From the NCBI GenBank assembly GCA_041654215.1, contig JBAZDY010000026.1, forward strand, positions 1 through 17,441: DNA of 17,441 bases. The letters are read 5' to 3'. The stretch comes from Undivivens sp041654215 (GTDB lineage Bacteria > Omnitrophota > Gorgyraeia > Gygaellales > Profunditerraquicolaceae). The notes beneath the pieces were generated by a model. That model saw only the letters and a list, made by a program, of their open reading frames with translations. It had not been told where the DNA came from and did not search any database. This document shows positions 7,660 through 13,713 of the stretch, piece by piece; positions within the stretch are counted from its first letter, which is position 1, and every line of letters starts with the position of its first letter. Both the position numbers and the translations under genes were made by a program.

Positions 7660-7688
7660 TTGACAACGGCAGGATGCCGTGGTATACT
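7660..7688 (+). promoter_or_regulatory. Strong sigma70-type promoter of the 6S RNA, with a dyad in the spacer
   Basis: The -35 is TTGACA (7660-7665, a perfect match). The spacer is exactly 17 bases and the -10 is TATACT (7683-7688), preceded by TG at 7680-7681 as an extended -10. Transcription should start near 7695-7698, just before the 5' strand of the 6S closing helix. The spacer contains a perfect inverted repeat, ACGGCA-GGA-TGCCGT (7666-7680), which could be an operator or chance. The promoter lies only 27 bases after the pheT stop. Confidence 0.8.
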
Positions 7689-7695
7689 TATTTTT

Positions 7696-7866
7696 GCAGC
7701 GTTAGATTCCCTGCCGTGCTCGTTAGGATGAATGATGTTTGGTGAACCAACACCAAGAACACGGGAGTCTTGCTCTTTCGGCGCCTTGGCGCCGGAAGGA
7801 TCGCTCCCAAACTGGGAAATGGGTTCAACCCGTCATTTGTCCAACGGCACAGGGCGGGGTTTTTTT
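7696..7866 (+). ncRNA. ssrS: 6S RNA (RNA polymerase regulator)
   Basis: 6S RNA mimics an open promoter and sequesters housekeeping RNA polymerase in stationary phase. A structure of this type can be drawn by hand. The closing helix pairs 7722-7737 with 7831-7845 almost continuously (one bulged A at 7725), and extends outward by GCCG and CCCT (7709-7716) against CGGC and AGGG (7845-7854). Inside is an enlarged central region. Its 5' side can form TTGGTG-AACCAA-CACCAA (7739-7756). Its 3' side holds a small GGGTTCAACCC hairpin (7821-7831), like the one in E. coli 6S. A terminal stem follows: GGGAG (7763-7767) with CTCCC (7804-7808), capped by CTTTCGGCGCC (7775-7785) with GGCGCCGGAAG. A T7 run (7860-7866) follows the closing helix and would end transcription. 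The length of about 170 nt, a strong private promoter and the nearby rarA and 5-FCL genes also fit. Exact ends are inferred. Confidence 0.78.
7840..7866 (+). terminator. 3' end and termination signal of the 6S RNA
   Basis: The 3' strand of the 6S closing helix (7831-7854) is followed by GCGGGG and seven T residues (7860-7866). The long helix of the RNA itself takes the place of a terminator hairpin. rarA begins 23 bases later, so some read-through into rarA is possible. Confidence 0.5.
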
Positions 7867-7888
7867 ATGCCTTTTTCGGACCGGAAAT

Positions 7889-9229
7889 ATGTCTTCCCAA
7901 GATAAAAAGAAAATCCCCGATGATGTAAAACGTTCTGTCGCCGGCGGAGAAGTCCGCCCGGACGTTCCGCTGGCTGTGCGTATGCGTCCACGCGACCTGG
8001 AAGAATACGCCGGTCAGTCGCACCTGCTCGGTAAAGGAAAGCTCCTGCGCAGGGCGATCGAAGCCGACAAATTGACATCCCTGATCCTTTTCGGCCCGCC
8101 CGGGACGGGTAAAACCTCCCTCGCCTGGTGCATTTCCAGGATCACCAAGGCGCGCTACATCGCCCTGAACGCCACCACTTCCAACGTCGAGCAGATGCGA
8201 AAGGAGATCGCGGCGGCAAGAGCGGCAAAGGCGGCCGGTGAAAGGACCATCCTTTTTATCGACGAGATACACCGTTTCAACAAGGCGCAGCAGGATGTGC
8301 TTCTGCCGGACGTGGAGGAACGTAACGTGGTGCTGATCGGCGCCACCGTGCAGAACCCGTTTTTCTCTCTTGTCTCCCCGATTCTTTCCCGTTCGCTGGT
8401 CTGCGAGTTGAAGAGCTTGAGCGTAGAGGATATAAAGGGGATAATCGGGCGCGCGATTTCCGACAAAGAAAGGGGCTTGGGAGCGCTTAATGTGCATGCC
8501 GCTGCGGAAGCGGTGGAATTCCTGGCGCGCTCCTGCGAGGGGGACGCCAGGCGCGCCCTCAGCGCTTTGGAGATCGGAGTTTTAACTACGTCGCCTTCCC
8601 CGGACGGCACCATAAAGTTCGATCTGGCCGCCGCCTCCGAATCCATACAAAAGAAGGCCGTGCTTTACGACCGGGACGGCGACGGGCATTACGATACCGC
8701 TTCGGCTTTTATCAAGTCCATGCGCGGTTCCGATCCGGACGCCGCGCTTTACTGGATGGCCAAGATGCTTTATGCCGGCGAGGACCCGCGTTTCATAGCG
8801 CGTAGGATTTGCATCTGCGCTGCCGAGGACGTCGGCAACGCCGATCCGCTGGCTTCGGTGCTGGCCGCGTCAGCCCTGCAGATATCGGAATTCGTGGGGA
8901 TGCCGGAAGCGCGCATCCCTCTGGCACAGGCCGCGGTGTATATCGCCTGCGCGCCGAAGTCCAACGCCGCCTATCTGGCCATAGAGAAGGCCTATGCCGA
9001 AGTTGAGAACGAAACTGTTCAAGAAGTCCCCGATCATCTTAAAGACGCCTCTTACAAAGCCGCCGCTTCCCTGGGCAGGGGAAAAGATTATAAATACAGC
9101 CATGATTATTCCGGCCATTTCGTTCAACAGGATTACACCCGCCGCAAAGTGCGTTTTTACGAACCCACCGATATCGGCCACGAGGCCAGGATAAAACAGC
9201 GTCTGGATAAAATTCGTTCGGGGAAATGA
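7889..9229 (+). CDS. rarA: Replication-associated recombination protein A, AAA+ ATPase (RarA/MgsA)
   Basis: This 446-residue clamp-loader-like AAA+ ATPase acts at stalled replication forks and single-strand gaps. Visible motifs are Walker A GPPGTGKT (69-76), Walker B ILFIDE (121-126) followed by IHRFNKAQQD, sensor 1 around GATVQNPFF (151-159), and a likely arginine finger in LSRSL (166-170). The C-terminal RarA tetramerisation region includes AFIKSMRGSDPDAALYWMAK and CAAEDVGNADP. The frame is open upstream to a TTG at 7739, but that extension runs through the 6S RNA and has no RarA character. The ATG at 7889 is therefore chosen, although its ribosome binding site is poor (CCGGAAAT). The gene may depend on read-through from the 6S promoter or on a promoter I cannot see. 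Confidence 0.93.
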   Translation: MSSQDKKKIPDDVKRSVAGGEVRPDVPLAVRMRPRDLEEYAGQSHLLGKGKLLRRAIEADKLTSLILFGPPGTGKTSLAWCISRITKARYIALNATTSNVEQMRKEIAAARAAKAAGERTILFIDEIHRFNKAQQDVLLPDVEERNVVLIGATVQNPFFSLVSPILSRSLVCELKSLSVEDIKGIIGRAISDKERGLGALNVHAAAEAVEFLARSCEGDARRALSALEIGVLTTSPSPDGTIKFDLAAASESIQKKAVLYDRDGDGHYDTASAFIKSMRGSDPDAALYWMAKMLYAGEDPRFIARRICICAAEDVGNADPLASVLAASALQISEFVGMPEARIPLAQAAVYIACAPKSNAAYLAIEKAYAEVENETVQEVPDHLKDASYKAAASLGRGKDYKYSHDYSGHFVQQDYTRRKVRFYEPTDIGHEARIKQRLDKIRSGK

Positions 9230-9298
9230 TGTGCGTCGAAGGACGAAAGACGCTTTTTCGAGCCCCCCTTTTCTCCGATCCGCTTTCTTGTTTTATAG

Positions 9299-9327
9299 TT
9301 GATTTCCGTCTGCCGCGATGGTAAGAT
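9299..9327 (+). promoter_or_regulatory. Possible promoter for the YHS-lipoprotein-metV group
   Basis: TTGATT (9299-9304) and TAAGAT (9322-9327) are separated by 17 bases. Each matches four of six sigma70 consensus positions. It lies in the gap after rarA and points towards the YHS gene, leaving a leader of about 210 bases. The match is mediocre and could be chance. Confidence 0.25.
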
Positions 9328-9372
9328 GTAAAAGAAAAAATTATCTTTTGACGGCCCCCCGCCTCCGGTTAA

Positions 9373-9498
9373 CCCGGGCGTGCTGAAACGGCCGATTTTG
9401 CTTTCGATATTATTTCTGAAGCGGAGATGCAGTCGATTATCGCGCGTCTGAAAAGCGCGGATTTTCCTGTGGCACTGGAGTTCTGTAACTATAGATAA
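9373..9498 (+). pseudogene. Possible 3' remnant of a lost gene
   Basis: This open frame of 41 codons runs from just after a TAA (9370-9372) to a TAA (9496-9498). The encoded end reads like ordinary soluble protein: DFAFDIISEAEMQSIIARLK, then SADFPVALEFCNYR. The only in-frame ATG (9427) has no ribosome binding site and would leave 23 residues. I do not recognise the family. It may be the tail of a gene decayed by deletion, or an accidental frame. Confidence 0.2.
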
Positions 9499-9543
9499 AG
9501 CGGCTTAATCAAGACGCGGAAGCCCCGGAACAGGAGGTGTCTT

Positions 9544-9843
9544 ATGGGAATTTTGGTGATCTTGGCCGTATCCGCGATGGCGCTAATTCTTTTCGTTTTC
9601 GCCAGGAAGGCCAGCAACGGCTGTTGCTGCGGCTGGGAGGACAACGGTAAGAATCCAGGGGGGAAACAGAGGGATCCTGTTTGCGGGAAAGAGGTAGATC
9701 CCGATAAAGCGGCGGCAAAAATAAGCATGTCCGGCAGGACCTTTTTCTTCTGTTCGCTTGAATGTAAAGAAGAATTCGGCAGGAACAGCGATAAATATCT
9801 GGATAACGGCGGTAAGGATAAACAATGCGGCTGTTGTGATTAA
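9544..9843 (+). CDS. Membrane-anchored YHS-domain metal-binding protein
   Basis: The product has 99 residues. One N-terminal membrane helix (2-20, ILVILAVSAMALILFVFA) is followed by a Cys cluster CCCGW (27-31). A YHS domain (about 43-87) contains DPVCGKEVDP, FFFCSLECKEEFG and NSDKYL, with ligand candidates C47, C70 and C74. The protein ends in a second Cys cluster, CGCCD. YHS domains occur in copper or silver ATPases and other metal-handling proteins and are thought to bind metal; that this one does is inference. The ribosome binding site AGGAGGTG (9532-9539) is the strongest in the window, suggesting high expression. It is followed 15 bases later by a small lipoprotein, so the two may form a cell-envelope pair. 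Confidence 0.85.
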   Translation: MGILVILAVSAMALILFVFARKASNGCCCGWEDNGKNPGGKQRDPVCGKEVDPDKAAAKISMSGRTFFFCSLECKEEFGRNSDKYLDNGGKDKQCGCCD

Positions 9844-9858
9844 TTCGGGAGGGGCAGG

Positions 9859-10023
9859 ATGATCTTCAAAAAAATGTTCATCGCGGTCTTTTTACTGGCG
9901 TTCACCACGATCGTGGGATGCGAAACCGTAAAAGGGGCGGGCGGCGGGGCCGTCGAAGGCGCCAAGAAAGATTGGCAGAGCGCCAAAGAACTGGATGCCA
10001 AGATGAGGCGGGAGCTCTGGTAA
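9859..10023 (+). CDS. Small entericidin-like lipoprotein
   Basis: This 54-residue gene encodes a lipoprotein signal, MIFKKMFIAVFLLAFTTIVG, with the lipid-accepting cysteine at C21. The mature part starts CETVKGAGGG, close to the CNTVKGAG start of entericidins, followed by an amphipathic, charged helix (AVEGAKKDWQSAKELDAKMR). GGAGGGG (9848-9854) is a good ribosome binding site. Entericidin A/B are small membrane lipoproteins linked to stress and stationary phase, but the family is broad and function here is unknown. It lies between the YHS gene and metV with 15-base and 4-base gaps, so the three genes are probably one transcript. Confidence 0.75.
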   Translation: MIFKKMFIAVFLLAFTTIVGCETVKGAGGGAVEGAKKDWQSAKELDAKMRRELW

Positions 10024-10027
10024 GGCA

Positions 10028-10702
10028 ATGATTTTCACAGAACAAAAACCGCGGGAAGAGATACTCGGTTTTCTAAAAGGGCGCGGTCCGGTTTTTATCG
10101 TGGGATGCTCGGAGTGCGCTACCGCTTGCCATACCGGCGGAGAAGAAGAGGTGCGGCAGATGAAGGGGATACTTGAGGAGCAGGGTATCCCGGTGAGCGG
10201 GCACTGCGTTCCGGAATCTCCGTGCGTGGCCGCAAACGTCAAAAATGCCCTCGCCGGTTTCGCGGAAGAATTGAAGCGCAGCGGCGCGGTGCTGGTAATG
10301 GCCTGTGGAATGGGGACGCAGACTGTCAAAGAGAACCTTCGCGTGAATGCCGTGGTCGTTCCCTGCTGCAACAGTATGTTCCCGGCTTCGGTAGACGCAA
10401 AGGGCGGATTCAGGCAGAACTGCGTGTTGTGCGGCGACTGTCTGCTGGAGGCAAGCGGCGCGGTCTGTCCTTTATCGCTCTGTCCCAAGGGTATGCTGAA
10501 CGGTCCATGCGGCGGGATGACCGGAGGCAAATGCGAGGTCGATCCGGAAAAAGATTGTGTCTGGAGTTTGATATACGCTGAATTGGGAAAAAGAGGCAAC
10601 CTTAGATTTCTGAATGAGATACGTAAACCGCGCGACTATTCGCTCGGTTTCGCCTCTTTAAAGGCGGGTAAAGGTGTTGACCATCCGGCCGGATTACACT
10701 AA
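10028..10702 (+). CDS. metV: MetV-like zinc/iron-sulfur protein (methylenetetrahydrofolate reductase C-terminal family)
   Basis: This 224-residue Cys-rich protein matches the MTHFR C-terminal-type family. In acetogens and related anaerobes MetV partners MetF in reducing methylene- to methyl-tetrahydrofolate, the methyl branch of the Wood-Ljungdahl pathway. Cysteines fall in groups: C27, C30 and C34 (GCSECATAC), C60, C66, C93, C113 and C114, then C132, C135 and C138 (CVLCGDC), C147, C152, C161, C169 and C177. The signature GAVCPLSLCPKGMLNGPCGG with GGKCEVDPEKDC is typical. No metF is adjacent, so its partner must lie elsewhere or the protein works differently. The last codons contain the promoter-like sequence of the next gene, also in one-carbon folate metabolism. 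The ribosome binding site is weak (GGTAAGG, 10019-10025). Confidence 0.85.
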   Translation: MIFTEQKPREEILGFLKGRGPVFIVGCSECATACHTGGEEEVRQMKGILEEQGIPVSGHCVPESPCVAANVKNALAGFAEELKRSGAVLVMACGMGTQTVKENLRVNAVVVPCCNSMFPASVDAKGGFRQNCVLCGDCLLEASGAVCPLSLCPKGMLNGPCGGMTGGKCEVDPEKDCVWSLIYAELGKRGNLRFLNEIRKPRDYSLGFASLKAGKGVDHPAGLH

Positions 10703-10705
10703 AAT
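10677..10705 (+). promoter_or_regulatory. Predicted promoter of the 5-FCL gene, with a perfect palindrome in the spacer
   Basis: TTGACC (10677-10682) and TAAAAT (10700-10705) are each one base from the sigma70 consensus and 17 bases apart. The spacer begins with the perfect 12-base palindrome ATCCGGCCGGAT (10683-10694). Transcription would start near 10712-10714, at or just before the ATG at 10715, giving a leaderless or nearly leaderless mRNA. The sequence overlaps the end of metV, whose TAA is 10700-10702. Confidence 0.5.
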
Positions 10706-10714
10706 AATAATATT

Positions 10715-11284
10715 ATGAAAGAGTCGCGGAAGGATAATATAGAGTTTTTAAAAAGCAAGCTTCGCAGAAGGATTTTATCCCTTCTGAAAGCCCAGAGAGA
10801 AGATATCCGTTGCAGGAAAAGCCAACAAATAAAGGAGGAGCTTTTTCGCAGTTTGTTGTTTAGAAAGGCAAGAACGGTAATGTGTTATGTGTCTTTTGGC
10901 GGGGAAGTCAGAACGCAGGAATTGATAAAGGAAGCAAGACAACTCGGGAAAATCGTTGCCGTGCCGGTTTGCGGCTGCAACAGAAGAATGAAACCTTGTG
11001 TTTTCCCGGAAGACGGGAAACTCAAGAAAGGCCTTTACGGCATCGGCGAGCCCGTGAATAGGAAGCTTATCGGATCTGATGATATAGACTTGATAATCGT
11101 ACCCGGAGTGGCTTTTGACAAAGCCGGAAACCGCCTCGGCAGAGGCAAAGGGTATTACGATAACTTCTTGAAAAGACTTCCTTCAACGGTTCCTTCCGTA
11201 GGCCTGGCTTATGATTTCCAGGTCGTTCCGATAATCCCTTCCGCAGAACACGATACCGCTCTGACAAAAGTAATCTTTGCCTGA
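10715..11284 (+). CDS. 5-formyltetrahydrofolate cyclo-ligase (methenyl-THF synthetase)
   Basis: This 189-residue enzyme uses ATP to convert 5-formyl-THF to 5,10-methenyl-THF, returning stored folate to the one-carbon pool (E. coli YgfA family). The N-terminal basic region KLRRRILSL (15-23) precedes CYVSFGGEVRT (57-67). The family signature DLIIVPGVAFD (125-135) is followed by GRGKGYYDNFL (142-152). No Shine-Dalgarno is visible before the ATG at 10715; the upstream bases are an AT run, consistent with leaderless initiation from the promoter just ahead. The gene is noticeably richer in A and T than its neighbours. In many bacteria this gene follows 6S RNA directly; here the 6S RNA is about 2.8 kb upstream. 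rny and ymdB follow. Confidence 0.93.
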   Translation: MKESRKDNIEFLKSKLRRRILSLLKAQREDIRCRKSQQIKEELFRSLLFRKARTVMCYVSFGGEVRTQELIKEARQLGKIVAVPVCGCNRRMKPCVFPEDGKLKKGLYGIGEPVNRKLIGSDDIDLIIVPGVAFDKAGNRLGRGKGYYDNFLKRLPSTVPSVGLAYDFQVVPIIPSAEHDTALTKVIFA

Positions 11285-11366
11285 AAGCCGCGTCCGGCGT
11301 AGTTACAGGCGGACGTGTTCAGCCGACATTTCACAATAACTTCGTTTTTTCGGGAAGGGGGAAACC

Positions 11367-12920
11367 ATGTTGTTAGCATTATTGATGCCCGTCACTGCAG
11401 CGGCAGCGCTGCTTTGCGGCTATTTATTGCGCCGTTATATCGCGGAAAGGAAAGTGAAAGACGCCGAGGCTCAGGTCAAGGCCATTATAGAACAGGCTAA
11501 AAAAGAAGCGCAGGACAAGCGCAGGGAAGCAGAGCTGGAATCCAAGGACTTGCTTTACCGCATGCGCCAGGATTTTGACAAGCAGACCCAGGAGCGCAGG
11601 CAGGAATTGATTTCTCTGGAGAAAAGGCTCTCCCAGAAAGAGGAAAATATCGACCGCCGGCTGGATCTGCTGGAGAAAAAAGAGAAAGAGATAGAGACCC
11701 GCCATGAAAATGTGCGGAAACAGGAGGATTCTCTGAAAGCCAGGGACGCCCACCTGATGTCTTTGATAAACGAGGAAAAGGACAGGCTGCAGAAGATCGC
11801 TTCTCTTTCCGCCGACGAGGCCAAGCAGATACTCCTGAACAGGCTCAACGACGAATTAAGTTCCGAGAAAGCGCAGTTGATAAAGAAGCAGGAAGAGGAG
11901 ATGAAGGAAGCCTCCGCCAAGAAGGCCCAGGAGATATTGAGTCTTTCCATACAGCGCTGCGCGGTAGAGCATACGGTCGAATCCACTGTCAGCGTAGTCA
12001 CCCTGCCCAGCGACGAAATGAAGGGGAGAGTCATCGGCAGGGAAGGCCGTAACATCAGGGCGTTCGAGATGGCTACGGGCGTGGATGTGATCATAGACGA
12101 TACCCCTGAGGCGGTGACCATCTCCTGCTTCGACACAGTGCGCAGGGAGATAGCTCGTCTGAGCCTGGAAAAGCTTATCAGCGACGGCCGCATCCATCCC
12201 GGCAGGATAGAAGAGATTGTGGAGAAGACCAAGAAGGAGATGGAGGCAAAAATTAAGGAGGAAGGAGAAAAGGCTTCCTTCGAGTCCGGGGTGGAGAACC
12301 TCCACCCGGAATTGATAAAACTGCTCGGCCGCCTGAAATACCGCACCAGCTTCGGGCAAAACGCGCTTCAGCATTCCAAAGAGGTTTCTTATCTTCTCGG
12401 CGTTATGGCCTCCGAGCTTGGTCTTGATTTCAAACTGGCCAGAAGAATAGGGCTGCTGCACGACATCGGCAAGGCCATCGATCATCAGGTCGAGGGTACC
12501 CACGCCACGATAGGCGCCGAGCTCGCCAGGAAATACGGCGAATCGCCGGAGACGGTGGGGGCGATAGAGGCGCACCACGAGGAGGCGGAGCAGCGCAGTT
12601 TCTACGCGGTGCTTACCGTGGCCGCGGACGCCATCAGCGCCGCGCGTCCGGGCGCGCGCAGGGAGACGCTCGAGACATACATCAAGCGTCTGGACAAACT
12701 GGAATCGATAGCCAACCTTTTCAAAGGAGTGGAAAAATCGTTTGCCATTCAGGCGGGCAGGGAAATCCGGGTAGTCGTCCAGCCGGAGAAAATCTCCGAC
12801 GCGGAGGCCGTTAACATGGCGCGCGAGATACGCAAGAAAATAGAAGAGGGCATGGAATATCCCGGTCAGATCAAGGTAACCGTGATCCGCGAGACCAGGG
12901 CCATAGAGTACGCGAAATAA
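11367..12920 (+). CDS. rny: Ribonuclease Y (membrane-anchored endoribonuclease)
   Basis: This 517-residue endonuclease starts mRNA decay at the membrane. In order: one N-terminal membrane helix (about 2-22), a long charged coiled coil (about 27-190), a KH RNA-binding domain (about 205-275, with GRVIGREGRNIRAFE at 220-234), and an HD metal-dependent hydrolase domain with QHSKEV (335-340), LLHDIGKAIDH (363-373) and EAHHEE. Length and order match the family. The start follows AGGGGG (11356-11361). Its stop is one base before the ymdB ATG, so the pair is translationally coupled, as in B. subtilis and many others. The 82-base upstream spacer can pair CGTCCG with CGGACG, of unknown meaning. Confidence 0.97.
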   Translation: MLLALLMPVTAAAALLCGYLLRRYIAERKVKDAEAQVKAIIEQAKKEAQDKRREAELESKDLLYRMRQDFDKQTQERRQELISLEKRLSQKEENIDRRLDLLEKKEKEIETRHENVRKQEDSLKARDAHLMSLINEEKDRLQKIASLSADEAKQILLNRLNDELSSEKAQLIKKQEEEMKEASAKKAQEILSLSIQRCAVEHTVESTVSVVTLPSDEMKGRVIGREGRNIRAFEMATGVDVIIDDTPEAVTISCFDTVRREIARLSLEKLISDGRIHPGRIEEIVEKTKKEMEAKIKEEGEKASFESGVENLHPELIKLLGRLKYRTSFGQNALQHSKEVSYLLGVMASELGLDFKLARRIGLLHDIGKAIDHQVEGTHATIGAELARKYGESPETVGAIEAHHEEAEQRSFYAVLTVAADAISAARPGARRETLETYIKRLDKLESIANLFKGVEKSFAIQAGREIRVVVQPEKISDAEAVNMAREIRKKIEEGMEYPGQIKVTVIRETRAIEYAK

Positions 12921-12921
12921 A

Positions 12922-13701
12922 ATGAAGATACTTTTCATAGGGGACATAGTCGGCAGCCCCGGGAGGAACGGTTTCCGTAAGGCGCTGCCCGGGATAAAGC
13001 AGGAATTCGAGGTGGATTTCGTGATCGCCAACGCCGAGAATTCCGCCGGCGGTTCCGGGATAACCGAGAAGACGGCGGAGGACTTGTTTTCCGCCGGCGC
13101 CGATGCGCTCACTTCAGGTGATCACATCTGGAAGAAAAGCGAGATAGTCCCGCTTATAGACAGAGAGAGACGCATTTTGAGGCCGGCGAACGCGGCGGTT
13201 CAGGCCCCGGGCCGCGGAGCAGAGGTTTTCGAACTCCCCGGCGGCAGGCGAGTGGGGGTGTTGAACCTGCAGGGAAGGGTTTTTATGGAACCGTCCGAAT
13301 GTCCGTTCAAGGCTGCGCAGGATGCGCTGCAAGATATTTCCTCCCGCGCTAAAATAATAATCGTGGATATGCACGCGGAAGCGACTTCGGAAAAAGTGGC
13401 TATGGGCTGGTTTCTGGACGGTAAGGTTTCGGCCGTTCTCGGCACGCATACGCACGTCCAGACCGCCGATGAGCGCATCCTTCCCCGCGGCACGGCTTAT
13501 ATTACCGACGTAGGGATGTGCGGGCCGCACGACTCGGTCATCGGCAGAAAGATAGAACACGTTCTGCACAGATTCGTCACCGGGATGCCGGTGCGCTTCG
13601 AGGTTGCCGAAGAGAACGTCAGGGTTCAGGGAGTAGTGGTGGAGATAGACGAAGAAAGCGGCAGGGCCGCGGCGATCATGCGTGTCAACGCGGCCGCTTG
13701 A
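12922..13701 (+). CDS. ymdB: YmdB-family metallophosphoesterase (2',3'-cyclic nucleotide phosphodiesterase)
   Basis: This 259-residue binuclear metal hydrolase of the TIGR00282/YmdB family acts in B. subtilis on 2',3'-cyclic nucleotides and affects biofilm and motility choices. All expected ligand positions are present: D8 (FIGDIVG), E39 and N40 (NAENSAGG), H68 (SGDHIW), H151 (VDMHAE), and H176 and H178 (GTHTHVQT), followed by TDVGMCGP. It starts one base after rny, so coupled translation with the RNase Y gene is likely. This makes functional sense because RNA cleavage generates 2',3'-cyclic ends. GH39-like and exonuclease VII genes follow closely, so the transcript may continue. Confidence 0.95.
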   Translation: MKILFIGDIVGSPGRNGFRKALPGIKQEFEVDFVIANAENSAGGSGITEKTAEDLFSAGADALTSGDHIWKKSEIVPLIDRERRILRPANAAVQAPGRGAEVFELPGGRRVGVLNLQGRVFMEPSECPFKAAQDALQDISSRAKIIIVDMHAEATSEKVAMGWFLDGKVSAVLGTHTHVQTADERILPRGTAYITDVGMCGPHDSVIGRKIEHVLHRFVTGMPVRFEVAEENVRVQGVVVEIDEESGRAAAIMRVNAAA

Positions 13702-13713
13702 CGAAGGGGATAA

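Larger units (their letters stand above)
9230..9543 (+). other. 314-base gap after rarA, mostly without recognisable content
   Basis: No complete gene, tRNA or clear terminator is visible. Two weak signals are listed separately: a mediocre promoter-like pair (9299-9327) and a short open frame ending at 9498 that could be a gene remnant. The last 12 bases before 9544 hold the strong ribosome binding site AGGAGGTG (9532-9539) of the YHS gene. A T-containing tract after rarA (CGCTTTTTCG, 9251-9260) could take part in a weak hairpin but does not make a convincing terminator. Confidence 0.5.

Noticed and set aside
7739..7888. A 50-residue N-terminal extension of RarA starting at TTG
   Set aside because: The extension crosses the 6S RNA and its T-run and has no RarA-like sequence; the ATG at 7889 gives the expected N-terminus.
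9246..9260. Hairpin CGAAAG...CTTTTTCG after rarA as a terminator
   Set aside because: The helix is short with bulges, and C residues rather than a T-run follow.
11285..11366. Possible riboswitch or structured leader before rny
   Set aside because: The 82-base spacer offers only a six-base CGTCCG/CGGACG pairing and no recognisable aptamer pattern.
11856..13112. A 418-codon minus-strand frame opposite rny and ymdB
   Set aside because: Both genes beneath it have complete family motifs and coupled starts; the antisense product resembles nothing and spans two unrelated genes.
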